IMG/VR virus record: IMGVR_UViG_3300009504_000030
Span: 1 to 28,011 of that record
Reading direction: 5' to 3' (one strand)
DNA: 28,011 nucleotides
DNA from: a virus
In this document: positions 17,389 to 22,083 of the stretch, one piece after another
Layout of the letters: the number at the start of each line of letters is the position of its first letter
Position numbering within the stretch: the stretch's first letter is position 1
Notes under the pieces: model-generated
Seen by the model: only the letters and a program-made list of their open reading frames with translations
Told to the model about the DNA's origin: nothing
Databases searched by the model: none
Translations under genes and position numbers: made by a program

Positions 17389-17940
17389 TTACGCCTTATC
17401 CTCATGGTGTCCTTGTTCACCACTCGTGATAAGGTTGCCCTCCTGATATTGGTACGGCTCGCCACTAACTTCTTCAAACTCTGCGTCATGCACTACTCCT
17501 TGTGGGAGGGACTGTGGGGTGGTTAGCATTATCCCTACCCGCTGTTCCCATGTTAGGGATTTGATCTGGGGGCTAACATCCAGATCACTAATTAGCTTGG
17601 AGTACACTTCCCTAGCCAAGTTAGTCCTGATCAGTGCATACTCCCCAGTCTCCAGCTCTTCCTTCATCTTTTGGACTATCTTGCCCTCCAGGAGCACAGC
17701 TTCTAGCTGATTCTCCCTTCTAAGCATCTGGATAGCCTCATGCCTGTAGTCATGCTCAAGCTCTGGGATTTGCCTGAAGAGATCTCTGAAGGTCTCATTG
17801 TTAAGCCAGGAGTTATATGTCCCTGTGGGGACTCCCACCAGCTTCCTACAGACTGGTGTATCCAAGCCTGCAATACGCATGAGGAGGAATTGCTTCTTAG
17901 TTCCAGTTAGGGGCTTTAGGGTATCTTTGAGTGTACTCAT
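17389..17940 (-). CDS. terS: Terminase small subunit (putative)
   Basis: A 183-residue protein upstream of TerL. Residues ~10-50 look like a helix-turn-helix (KKQFLLMRIAGLDTPVCRKLVGVPTGTYNSWLNNETF), the DNA-recognition domain of small terminases. Residues ~60-130 are helical and charged (HEAIQMLRRENQLEAVLLEGKIVQKMKEELET), suited to oligomerisation. The C-terminus is acidic (FEEVSGEPYQYQEGN). TerS binds pac/cos DNA and feeds TerL. The start is odd: no Shine-Dalgarno lies before ATG 17940, and the best upstream promoter would begin transcription at about 17941, so the mRNA may be leaderless. Assigned by order and domain layout. Confidence 0.75.
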   Translation of the reverse strand: MSTLKDTLKPLTGTKKQFLLMRIAGLDTPVCRKLVGVPTGTYNSWLNNETFRDLFRQIPELEHDYRHEAIQMLRRENQLEAVLLEGKIVQKMKEELETGEYALIRTNLAREVYSKLISDLDVSPQIKSLTWEQRVGIMLTTPQSLPQGVVHDAEFEEVSGEPYQYQEGNLITSGEQGHHEDKA

Positions 17941-17947
17941 CCAATCT

Positions 17948-17977
17948 ACTCTATCATTATGGTCAGGTTCCTGTCAA
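17948..17977 (-). promoter_or_regulatory. Leftward promoter for the packaging/structural operon
   Basis: On the minus strand: perfect TTGACA (17977-17972), an 18-nt spacer and TAGAGT (17953-17948) as the best -10 box. The predicted start is at or next to the TerS ATG. It faces away from the rightward promoter at 18026. Both carry AATGATA 12-13 nt after TTGACA, so the two may be read by the same factor. The -10 is only 4/6 to consensus. Confidence 0.5.
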
Positions 17978-17978
17978 G

Positions 17979-18015
17979 TATGGGCAAGGATCACCCATAG
18001 TTGCCCCATAGTTCC
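17979..18015. promoter_or_regulatory. Candidate operator between divergent promoters
   Basis: Between the two TTGACA boxes lie tandem 11-bp direct repeats, CCCATAGTTGC (17994-18004) and CCCATAGTTCC (18005-18015), 10 of 11 identical. The first half of the left repeat also forms an inverted repeat with TATGGG (17979-17984) across 9 nt. Repeats and a dyad midway between divergent promoters are the expected site of a regulator controlling the early/late choice. No binding protein can be assigned. Confidence 0.5.
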
Positions 18016-18025
18016 CCCGAAGGAC

Positions 18026-18054
18026 TTGACACTTATCGCAAAGAATGATAAGAT
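18026..18054 (+). promoter_or_regulatory. Rightward early promoter
   Basis: TTGACA (18026-18031), a 17-nt spacer and TAAGAT (18049-18054), a strong sigma70-type match. Transcription from about 18061 gives a ~60-nt leader before the zinc-finger gene. The leader contains a small hairpin, AGTCT (18087-18091) with AGACT (18095-18099). Confidence 0.7.
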
Positions 18055-18123
18055 ATAGGAATGACTTGCAATAAAGATAGCTATACAGTCTAAAAGACTC
18101 TTGAGGGGGCTTTGGGGGTATTT

Positions 18124-18480
18124 ATGAAGTTTGGAATAAGTAAACATAATGATAAGATTGTTTGTGGATATTGTGGGAGTTATCTGCTCAGGGGGGAGTT
18201 CTATGTTCTCATTACCTTTCCCAAAAGGAGTGGTGGCTGGTTCAGGCTCTTCTTTCATGCTGATGATAACAACTGCTATCTGGAGTGGGTTAAGAAGAAT
18301 TATGAGGGGAAGATGGAGAACTGGCAAGGTGGGAAGCTCCCCAAGCTGGGAAGACCAAGGAAATACAAGGATGGGGGGACTGCACATAGAATTAAGGCTT
18401 TGATCCATTACCACAAAGGTAAAGGAAATGAGGATAGAGTTAAGGAACTTGAAAGTGAGTTAAAGCCCTTAATTAAGTAA
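18124..18480 (+). CDS. Small zinc-binding, AT-hook-like DNA-binding protein
   Basis: A 118-residue protein from ATG 18124; an in-frame TTG at 18112 with GAGGGGG upstream is an alternative start. Cys14 and Cys17 (CGYC), with His45 and Cys51 (HADDNNC), can form a zinc site. Residues 75-81 (LGRPRKY) contain the GRP core of an AT-hook, which binds the minor groove. The C-terminal helix is charged (GNEDRVKELESELKPLIK). It is the first gene from the rightward promoter and faces the late operon, a typical place for an early regulator. The regulator role is inference; zinc and AT-hook motifs are seen. It is followed at once by an inverted repeat that may end its transcript. Confidence 0.7.
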   Translation: MKFGISKHNDKIVCGYCGSYLLRGEFYVLITFPKRSGGWFRLFFHADDNNCYLEWVKKNYEGKMENWQGGKLPKLGRPRKYKDGGTAHRIKALIHYHKGKGNEDRVKELESELKPLIK

Positions 18481-18516
18481 TTTAGCCTAAAATCCGTAGC
18501 TGAAATATAGGCTAAA
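18481..18516 (+). terminator. Possible terminator or operator dyad
   Basis: TTTAGCCTA (18481-18489) and TAGGCTAAA (18508-18516) form a perfect 9-bp inverted repeat with an 18-nt loop, starting at the base after the TAA of the zinc/AT-hook gene. A T-rich stretch follows (TATATTTAATTTTATTT from ~18519). The stem is AT-rich and the loop long, so termination would be weak. A protein-binding dyad is an alternative. Confidence 0.45.
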
Positions 18517-18623
18517 AGTATATTTAATTTTATTTAAGTCAAAACCCTTAATGAACTGGAAAAAGTACATGGAGAACTGGAAATATCCCAGTAGGTTAAG
18601 GGGAGCATTATGGAGCTGACTCG

Positions 18624-18638
18624 GTGGGATTATCCCAC
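18624..18638. promoter_or_regulatory. Perfect 15-bp palindrome
   Basis: GTGGGAT (18624-18630) and ATCCCAC (18632-18638) around one central T. It lies in the 519-nt gene-free region 18481-18999. Size and symmetry fit a dimeric repressor site. No copy of the same sequence was seen elsewhere in the window. Confidence 0.4.
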
Positions 18639-18746
18639 TTCCCCGTGTACTGATCAGGTTAGGCAAACTAGCATCAGCACTGCTTGGCTCCAGTACTGGA
18701 ACTTTTAGGGTAAATTGATTTTCTATGTGAGGGGATATCTTCGGGG

Positions 18747-18849
18747 GGGCGGGCGTGTCAGGCCAGTGGGCTAGGGTGTACCCGCCCATGATCGGCCAGC
18801 GGACATAATACTCCTCCCCATGCCCATAGGGAGAGGCCGATGCCCGCCC
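18747..18849 (+). other. GC-rich multi-stem element (candidate structured RNA or origin)
   Basis: Nested complementary arms fold into a junction. P1: GGGCGGGC (18747-18754) with GCCCGCCC (18842-18849). P2: TGGGC (18767-18771) and GGG (18774-18776) with CCC (18781-18783) and GCCCA (18784-18788) over a TGTA loop. P3: ATCGGCC (18791-18797) with GGCCGAT (18835-18841), containing an inner hairpin CTCCC (18814-18818) with GGGAG (18829-18833). The 3' arms of P3 and P1 are directly adjacent, as in a real three-way junction. The element is much more GC-rich than the AT-rich sequence at ~18520-18560 and ends 31 bp before a strong promoter. No known RNA family is recognised. The strand of action is unclear. 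Confidence 0.45.
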
Positions 18850-18880
18850 AGAAGATTCTAGGATCATGTCTGGTAAGGTA

Positions 18881-18909
18881 TTGACATGCCTGCCTAGCTA
18901 TGGCATACT
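18881..18909 (+). promoter_or_regulatory. Strong sigma70-type promoter
   Basis: TTGACA (18881-18886), a 17-nt spacer and CATACT (18904-18909), with TGG just upstream of the -10 as an extended -10 element. Transcription from about 18916 gives an ~84-nt leader to the gene at 19000, carrying the boxA-like sequence and palindrome described next. Confidence 0.7.
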
Positions 18910-18943
18910 AAGATCATACGGCTGCGTGACCTAGCACCGTAGT

Positions 18944-18981
18944 TGTACTTTAACAAACAGGAGTTCTAGGGTTAACCCTAG
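18944..18981 (+). promoter_or_regulatory. nut-like leader: boxA-like sequence plus palindromic hairpin
   Basis: TGTACTTTAACAA (18944-18956) matches 11 of 13 bases of the rRNA-type boxA antitermination sequence (TGCTCTTTAACAA). Nine bases later comes a perfect 16-bp palindrome, CTAGGGTTAACCCTAG (18966-18981), able to form an RNA hairpin in the position of a boxB, or to bind a dimeric repressor as DNA. boxA is bound by NusB/S10 in bacteria and lets polymerase pass terminators. The second leader at 19930 has the same 13-mer with one change. Confidence 0.55.
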
Positions 18982-18999
18982 CTCCTCATAGGAGATGAG

Positions 19000-19611
19000 A
19001 TGGCAGAATTGACATTCGATTCTATCACTACGCTTGAGGCATGTGACGAGGCAATCAACGCATGTAAAGCCAATCCTGCACTTGCTAGCATGGTAGCACC
19101 ACTGACGGCTCACCGAGAACTTCTGGCCAACGCTATTGAAGAGGCCGAGAAGTGGCAACCATTCATAGCACTGGCCAACGAGGCCATCGGTGACCTGCCC
19201 AAGTATCAACCTGACTGGCGCAAGCTAGACTCCACGCAAACCATCGCCATCGTGACCAGAGAAGTCACCGACCACGAGGCCAAACCCGTGAAAGTCAAGC
19301 TGGCCGATGGTACAGAGGAGATGAGGCAACCGCCCAAGTTAGTCAGGGAGATCGTGCTAGGCGTCATGCCAACCACGCTGACCGCTGGCAAAGGCAAAGC
19401 TGACACTACCCGCAAACTGGCCGTGACCGTGCTACGAATGGATGATGTGACCAAACCACCAACCATCATAGGCCAGTTCAGGACGAGTGCAGAGGCATGC
19501 AAGTACCTCAACATCACCACGAACGGTGACTCGGCCAAGCGTAAGCTGGAGGGAGCAGGTTACATCGTGCAAAGCTACGATGGAACTGACTACACCGTGT
19601 CAGAGAGCTGA
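19000..19611 (+). CDS. Hypothetical early protein with possible C-terminal HTH-like module
   Basis: A 203-residue protein, ATG 19000 after GGAGATGAG, first gene behind a strong promoter and nut-like leader. Residues 1-75 are helical (LEACDEAINACKANPALASM, later LLANAIEEAEKWQPFIALANEA). Residues ~80-150 are beta-rich and basic. The C-terminal ~45 residues (GQFRTSAEACKYLNITTNG, then KRKLEGAGYIV) resemble the small NUMOD/HTH-type modules that start with 'F.S..EAa..L.I....i...L.g'. Codon use differs from neighbours, with more GCC, ACC and CGC/CGT, suggesting a different history. Promoter strength and position suggest an abundant early host-takeover or regulatory protein, which is inference. Confidence 0.7.
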   Translation: MAELTFDSITTLEACDEAINACKANPALASMVAPLTAHRELLANAIEEAEKWQPFIALANEAIGDLPKYQPDWRKLDSTQTIAIVTREVTDHEAKPVKVKLADGTEEMRQPPKLVREIVLGVMPTTLTAGKGKADTTRKLAVTVLRMDDVTKPPTIIGQFRTSAEACKYLNITTNGDSAKRKLEGAGYIVQSYDGTDYTVSES

Positions 19612-19617
19612 CACAGA

Positions 19618-19654
19618 GGCCAGATCAGTACGAGCTAGGCGTACTGGTTTGGCC
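19618..19654 (+). terminator. Hairpin downstream of the 203-residue gene
   Basis: Nested arms: GGCCA (19618-19622) with TGGCC (19650-19654) and CAGTAC (19626-19631) with GTACTG (19641-19646), separated by a GAT/GTT internal loop; 9-nt apical loop. It begins 7 nt after the TGA. Only a weak pyrimidine stretch follows (TTCACTCTTGCCC), so it may be a partial terminator or an RNA-end protector. The rest of the gene-free stretch to 19863 shows nothing I can assign. Confidence 0.5.
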
Positions 19655-19863
19655 TTCACTCTTGCCCTGCTCTAGCTATGCTCTCCTATGGATAAGGCTA
19701 TGAGGAGATACTGGATAGGCTATTCAGGGACTATGGGACAGCCACAGCACTGGGAGTACTACTGACCTGTGGATAGGTGGGGGAGTAGCATGGATGGGAG
19801 TCAGGCTGCTGGATGGGTGGTATTATGTCAAGCAGGGGAAAATGGGGATTTCACTCCAAACGC

Positions 19864-19892
19864 TTGTATTGCCTGTATGTGGGTGTTATGAT
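19864..19892 (+). promoter_or_regulatory. Extended -10 promoter
   Basis: TATGAT (19887-19892), 5 of 6 to consensus, is directly preceded by TGT, an extended -10 motif. TTGTAT (19864-19869) lies 17 nt upstream as a weak -35. Transcription from about 19899 would serve the operon beginning at 20010, including the ubiquitin-like genes. The distance from this -10 to the boxA-like sequence (about 38 nt) is nearly the same as in the 18881 unit. Confidence 0.5.
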
Positions 19893-19929
19893 GGCTTATG
19901 GGTGGCGGTGGACACACAGTCACCTGTAC

Positions 19930-19942
19930 TGTACCTTAACAA
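19930..19942 (+). promoter_or_regulatory. boxA-like antitermination element, second copy
   Basis: TGTACCTTAACAA differs from the copy at 18944 by one base. A short hairpin can form downstream, CTCC (19960-19963) with GGAG (19969-19972). If boxA is used, polymerase loaded here could read through the strong hairpins between the small genes and reach the distal end of the operon. Confidence 0.5.
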
Positions 19943-20009
19943 CTGAATACAGCTGGTTACTCCTGGGTGGAGGGTGAGATCCATAATACTACACTCAGGA
20001 GGTGACACT

Positions 20010-20408
20010 ATGGGTGAATGTGCCCTGATAGACCTGCTCCCGATGGAGTTGAGCATGGTAGAGGAGGAGCACCTGATAGAACCATATGAAGGACTCCAGC
20101 CTGGTGATGAGATAGTTGGTGACATGTCTGACTATGAGAAGAGGTTACTGACTATAGCAGAGAACCTCAAGGAGGAGTACACATCTCGTAAAGGTGAGCT
20201 GCTTGGCCTGCTACTTGGCATACCTGTGTCAAGGCAAGTGATGGCTGATCTCAGGAGAATGTGCATGAAGGAGGAGACTCTGAGGAATGTGCTCATGTAT
20301 GGGATCATGGAGAGGTTTGACCTGTTCGGTGTTAACATGGGAATCAGGAAGGGCTGGAAGGTAGTAGTCTACCCCAGTCCCCCAGAACTCGAGAAGCTCC
20401 TCACTTGA
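20010..20408 (+). CDS. Hypothetical early protein, 132 aa
   Basis: ATG 20010 is chosen because AGGAGGTGA (19997-20005) sits at ideal spacing; an upstream in-frame GTG lacks one. The product is acidic at the N-terminus (LIDLLPMELSMVEEEHLIEPYEGLQPGDEIVGD) and helical later (YEKRLLTIAENLKEEYTSRK, then SRQVMADLRRMCMKEETLRNVLMYGIMERF). No family is recognised. The end (GWKVVVYPSPPELEKLL) has a proline-containing tail. First gene of the second boxA-led transcript; followed by a hairpin. Function unknown. Confidence 0.65.
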   Translation: MGECALIDLLPMELSMVEEEHLIEPYEGLQPGDEIVGDMSDYEKRLLTIAENLKEEYTSRKGELLGLLLGIPVSRQVMADLRRMCMKEETLRNVLMYGIMERFDLFGVNMGIRKGWKVVVYPSPPELEKLLT

Positions 20409-20415
20409 GGGGCAA

Positions 20416-20437
20416 GGGTGAGTCTCACCACTCACCC
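20416..20437 (+). other. Intergenic hairpin
   Basis: GGGTGAG (20416-20422) pairs perfectly with CTCACCC (20431-20437) over an 8-nt loop, 7 nt after the stop of the 132-residue gene. No U-tract follows. Same style as the other gap hairpins in this window. Confidence 0.55.
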
Positions 20438-20488
20438 AGGAGTAATCAGCAATCTTCCTCTAATGAAAAGGAAAGGAGGTAAACAGTG

Positions 20489-20683
20489 ATGACTCTGAGG
20501 TTCATGTACAGTATCAAGGAGCCAAGGAGATCTCCCCGTGCCTTCAGGTGTTCAGCCTGCAAGGGCAAGGTAGAGATGGGCAGTGTCTACATCAAGACCA
20601 ACTGGGGTAGATACTGCAACTCCTGTGGCAAGAAGCTACCCAGTGCAGAGCAGATGTTACAAGCTCTGGGTACGGTTCAGTAA
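20489..20683 (+). CDS. Zinc-ribbon protein, 64 aa
   Basis: Starts at ATG 20489, 8 nt after AGGAGGT; an adjacent in-frame GTG at 20486 is less likely. The 64-residue product has a basic N-terminus (IKEPRRSPRAFR) and two CxxC pairs, CSACKGK and CNSCGKK, about 23 residues apart: a treble-clef or zinc-ribbon arrangement. Such small ribbons commonly bind nucleic acid or serve as protein adaptors. It is one of several zinc-ribbon proteins before the ubiquitin-like gene. Confidence 0.7.
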   Translation: MTLRFMYSIKEPRRSPRAFRCSACKGKVEMGSVYIKTNWGRYCNSCGKKLPSAEQMLQALGTVQ

Positions 20684-20690
20684 ACCTGAA

Positions 20691-20722
20691 GGGGGGCTGG
20701 GGTAGGTAAGCTCCAGTCCCCC
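20691..20722 (+). other. Intergenic hairpin
   Basis: GGGGGGCTGG (20691-20700) pairs with CCAGTCCCCC (20713-20722), ten pairs including one G-U, 12-nt loop. It starts 7 nt after the zinc-ribbon stop and is followed by the next Shine-Dalgarno site rather than a U-tract. Confidence 0.6.
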
Positions 20723-20739
20723 ACCTCAAGGAGGGAGAG

Positions 20740-20907
20740 ATGAGTAAGGCTACGATGGCTCTGCCTAGACAGGTCTGTGTCAAGGATGGCATCTACTGTA
20801 GACGCAGGCACAGGAATGGGTTCTGTAGGTTGGTGTCCTGTAGGTATAATGTGGATGTTACCAAGCTCACAGGCCTGGGGCTGGAGCTCCTGAAGAGTAG
20901 ACTATGA
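20740..20907 (+). CDS. Small Cys/Arg-rich protein, 55 aa
   Basis: ATG 20740 after AAGGAGGGAGAG; TGA overlaps the next frame (ATGA at 20904). The 55-residue product has four cysteines spaced as C-x6-C-x8-C-x4-C in an arginine-rich context (QVCVKDGIYCRRRHRNGFCRLVSCRYNVD) followed by a hydrophobic helix (TKLTGLGLELLKSRL). The pattern suggests a small zinc-stabilised nucleic-acid-binding protein. No family is recognised. Confidence 0.6.
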   Translation: MSKATMALPRQVCVKDGIYCRRRHRNGFCRLVSCRYNVDVTKLTGLGLELLKSRL

Positions 20908-20921
20908 AAGGAGGGAGACCA

Positions 20922-21089
20922 TTGGAGACTAAACTCGAGGGCAATGTCCTGACTATCAAAGTTCCTGTTGGGGCTGGTGTACCGAGTAGCTCAGGTAAGA
21001 GTCTGGTTGTGGCTAGTAGCAATGGGTTTGTTGCAGTGCCAGGGACAGACTTGAAGCTGAGTCTCAATGTCATCAAGCCGAGGAGCTAA
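20922..21089 (+). CDS. Conserved small phage protein (KLEG...SSSGKSLVVAS type)
   Basis: TTG 20922 is preferred as start because AAAGGAGGGAGA lies ~7 nt upstream and the family usually begins with M-x-x-KLEG; ATG 20904 would add six residues that are merely the translated ribosome binding site. The 55-residue product (METKLEGNVLTIKVP, then VPSSSGKSLVVASSNGF, ending LKLSLNVIKPRS) matches a small beta-rich protein seen in many phages and mobile elements with the core 'pSSSGKtLvvAst.G'. The function of that family is not established to my knowledge. Confidence 0.6.
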   Translation: METKLEGNVLTIKVPVGAGVPSSSGKSLVVASSNGFVAVPGTDLKLSLNVIKPRS

Positions 21090-21268
21090 AGTCGAGAGCC
21101 CAGTCACCCTGTGATTGTGAGACCAGGGCGAATAATACCGAGTCGTATTTATGAGGTGAAATGGGAGCCAATACAGGCAGGGACGACTGACTGGGTAGCA
21201 GTGGCAGGCGTTAAACAGGGGGATAAAAAGAGTGTGCCTGACCCCCTCACTGCTCTAAGGAGGGAAAG

Positions 21269-21358
21269 ATGGACAAGCCAGATTGCAGTGAGTGTCCTTG
21301 GAGACACCCAGATACCTGCAAGGACTGTGCAAAGGAGGCAAGTGAAAGGACAGACTGA
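21269..21358 (+). CDS. Very small zinc-knuckle-like protein, 29 aa
   Basis: ATG 21269 has AAGGAGGGAAAG directly upstream. The 29-residue product contains C-x2-C-x7-C-x2-C (CSECPWRHPDTCKDC), a complete four-cysteine site, in a charged context. Strong ribosome binding and cysteine spacing argue for a real gene. The preceding stretch 21090-21268 shows no supported gene; it contains a small dyad, AATAC...GTATT, near 21131-21150. Confidence 0.5.
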   Translation: MDKPDCSECPWRHPDTCKDCAKEASERTD

Positions 21359-21512
21359 GCTCAAGATACAGTGTGGGTGTGGGTTCAGCACCAACAATCC
21401 CCTTACTGCTCAAGAGCATGTGGAGAAGACAGGGCACACAATGGAGATAAGTGGGAGGGTGTATCCAGTCCATGAGCCCTGGATAAAGAGTACAGTGAGG
21501 GCGAAGGGGTAG
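21342..21512 (+). CDS. C2H2-like zinc-finger protein, 56 aa
   Basis: Start placed at GTG 21342, next to AGGAGG (21333-21338), though the 3-nt spacing is short; a much longer in-frame reading from 21111 has no ribosome binding site and would overlap the 29-residue gene. The 56-residue product carries CGCGFSTNNPLTAQEHVEKTGH, a C-x-C...H-x5-H arrangement like a C2H2 finger, then a basic tail (STVRAKG). Its TAG shares a base with the next start. Likely nucleic-acid or protein binding; no family named. Confidence 0.5.
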   Translation: MKGQTELKIQCGCGFSTNNPLTAQEHVEKTGHTMEISGRVYPVHEPWIKSTVRAKG

Positions 21513-21697
21513 TGGGAGGCTGTAGTAGGTGTAAGAGGAAGGTCAAGACCAGGAAGGTATTCTCTTTCATGCTCTGTGAGGAGTGTTGGAAGAGTAGCTC
21601 AGACTCAGTGAAGGAGCAGTACCCAACCTGGGGAGTCAAGAAGAAGTTACCTGATAGCCCAAAGCAAGATAGTATAAAGAAGGAGGAACGAGAATGA
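21512..21697 (+). CDS. Zinc-ribbon protein, 61 aa, upstream of the ubiquitin-like gene
   Basis: GTG 21512 overlaps the previous stop by one base and the TGA overlaps the ubiquitin-like gene's ATG (ATGA at 21694), so translation is coupled into the conjugation cassette. Two CxxC pairs, CSRCKRK (near residue 4) and CEECWKS (near 22), form a zinc ribbon; the C-terminal half is lysine-rich (WGVKKKLPDSPKQDSIKKEE). Tight coupling raises the possibility that it works with the ubiquitin-like system, for example as an adaptor. That is inference; it has no RING-type eight-ligand pattern. Confidence 0.65.
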   Translation: MGGCSRCKRKVKTRKVFSFMLCEECWKSSSDSVKEQYPTWGVKKKLPDSPKQDSIKKEERE

Positions 21698-21990
21698 CAG
21701 AAGAGACATTGGATGAGGGGATGGTGTTCGAGGAGTCACCAAGGTTCGGTGAGACTCAGAGGCCAGAGGATCATGTGATGGTGGATGTGGGCAGAGGAGG
21801 CACGGTAGTCAGGGTCAATGCAGGATCGGAGTTCGTGCCTACTCTGGAGAGACTGGCTGATGAGTACAACTACGGTGGGTTCTACAGGGTCTTCCTCAAT
21901 GGGAGTGAGGTGCTTGACCCAGGGGACTCCCCAGAGACTATCGAGGCTGGCATGAGGATTGCCATTACTCCCTATGACAAGGTAGGCTGA
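21694..21990 (+). CDS. Ubiquitin-like (beta-grasp) protein
   Basis: A 98-residue protein, ATG after AAGGAGGAACGAGA. Residues 1-27 are acidic and probably disordered. Residues 28-98 fit a ThiS/MoaD/ubiquitin beta-grasp order: strand VMVDVG (28-33), strand TVVRVN (37-42), helix VPTLERLADEY (48-58), strand YRVFLNGSEV (64-73), then the diagnostic end IEAGMRIAITPYDKVG (83-98), where relatives have 'l.dGD.i.i.p...GG'. It ends exactly at Val-Gly, with no extension to cleave. Followed by E2-like, E1-like and JAB genes, it is most likely the modifier that the pathway activates through its C-terminal Gly98. The fold is inferred from pattern; context strongly supports it. Confidence 0.75.
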   Translation: MTEETLDEGMVFEESPRFGETQRPEDHVMVDVGRGGTVVRVNAGSEFVPTLERLADEYNYGGFYRVFLNGSEVLDPGDSPETIEAGMRIAITPYDKVG

Positions 21991-21996
21991 GCCTAG

Positions 21997-22060
21997 TCTG
22001 CACTTCCAGCCCCCCAGCAATGCTTTGGGCTAGTTGAGCTGGGGGGTTGGGCTGTGCAGA
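21997..22060 (+). other. Very stable hairpin between ubiquitin-like and E2-like genes
   Basis: Outer arm TCTGCAC (21997-22003) with GTGCAGA (22054-22060); inner arm CCAGCCCCCCAGC (22006-22018) with GCTGGGGGGTTGG (22038-22050), 13 pairs with one G-U; a small TT/GCT internal loop joins them; apical loop 19 nt. It starts 7 nt after the ubiquitin-like stop and ends 23 nt before the E2-like ATG. No U-tract. Such a structure could protect or terminate part of the transcript, giving more modifier than enzyme. Confidence 0.7.
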
Positions 22061-22083
22061 GTAGCACAAGGAAGGAGAGGAAC

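Noticed and set aside
18487-18867. 126-codon minus-strand frame in the gene-free control region
   Set aside because: No ribosome binding site, low-complexity Phe/Tyr-rich C-terminus from AT-rich DNA, and it runs across the palindrome and the multi-stem element.
21111-21341. N-terminal extension of the 56-residue zinc-finger gene to GTG 21111
   Set aside because: No ribosome binding site at 21111, and the extension would overlap the well-supported 29-residue gene in another frame.
20691-22060. Calling the intergenic hairpins intrinsic terminators
   Set aside because: None is followed by a run of T on the coding strand, and the next ribosome binding sites follow closely.
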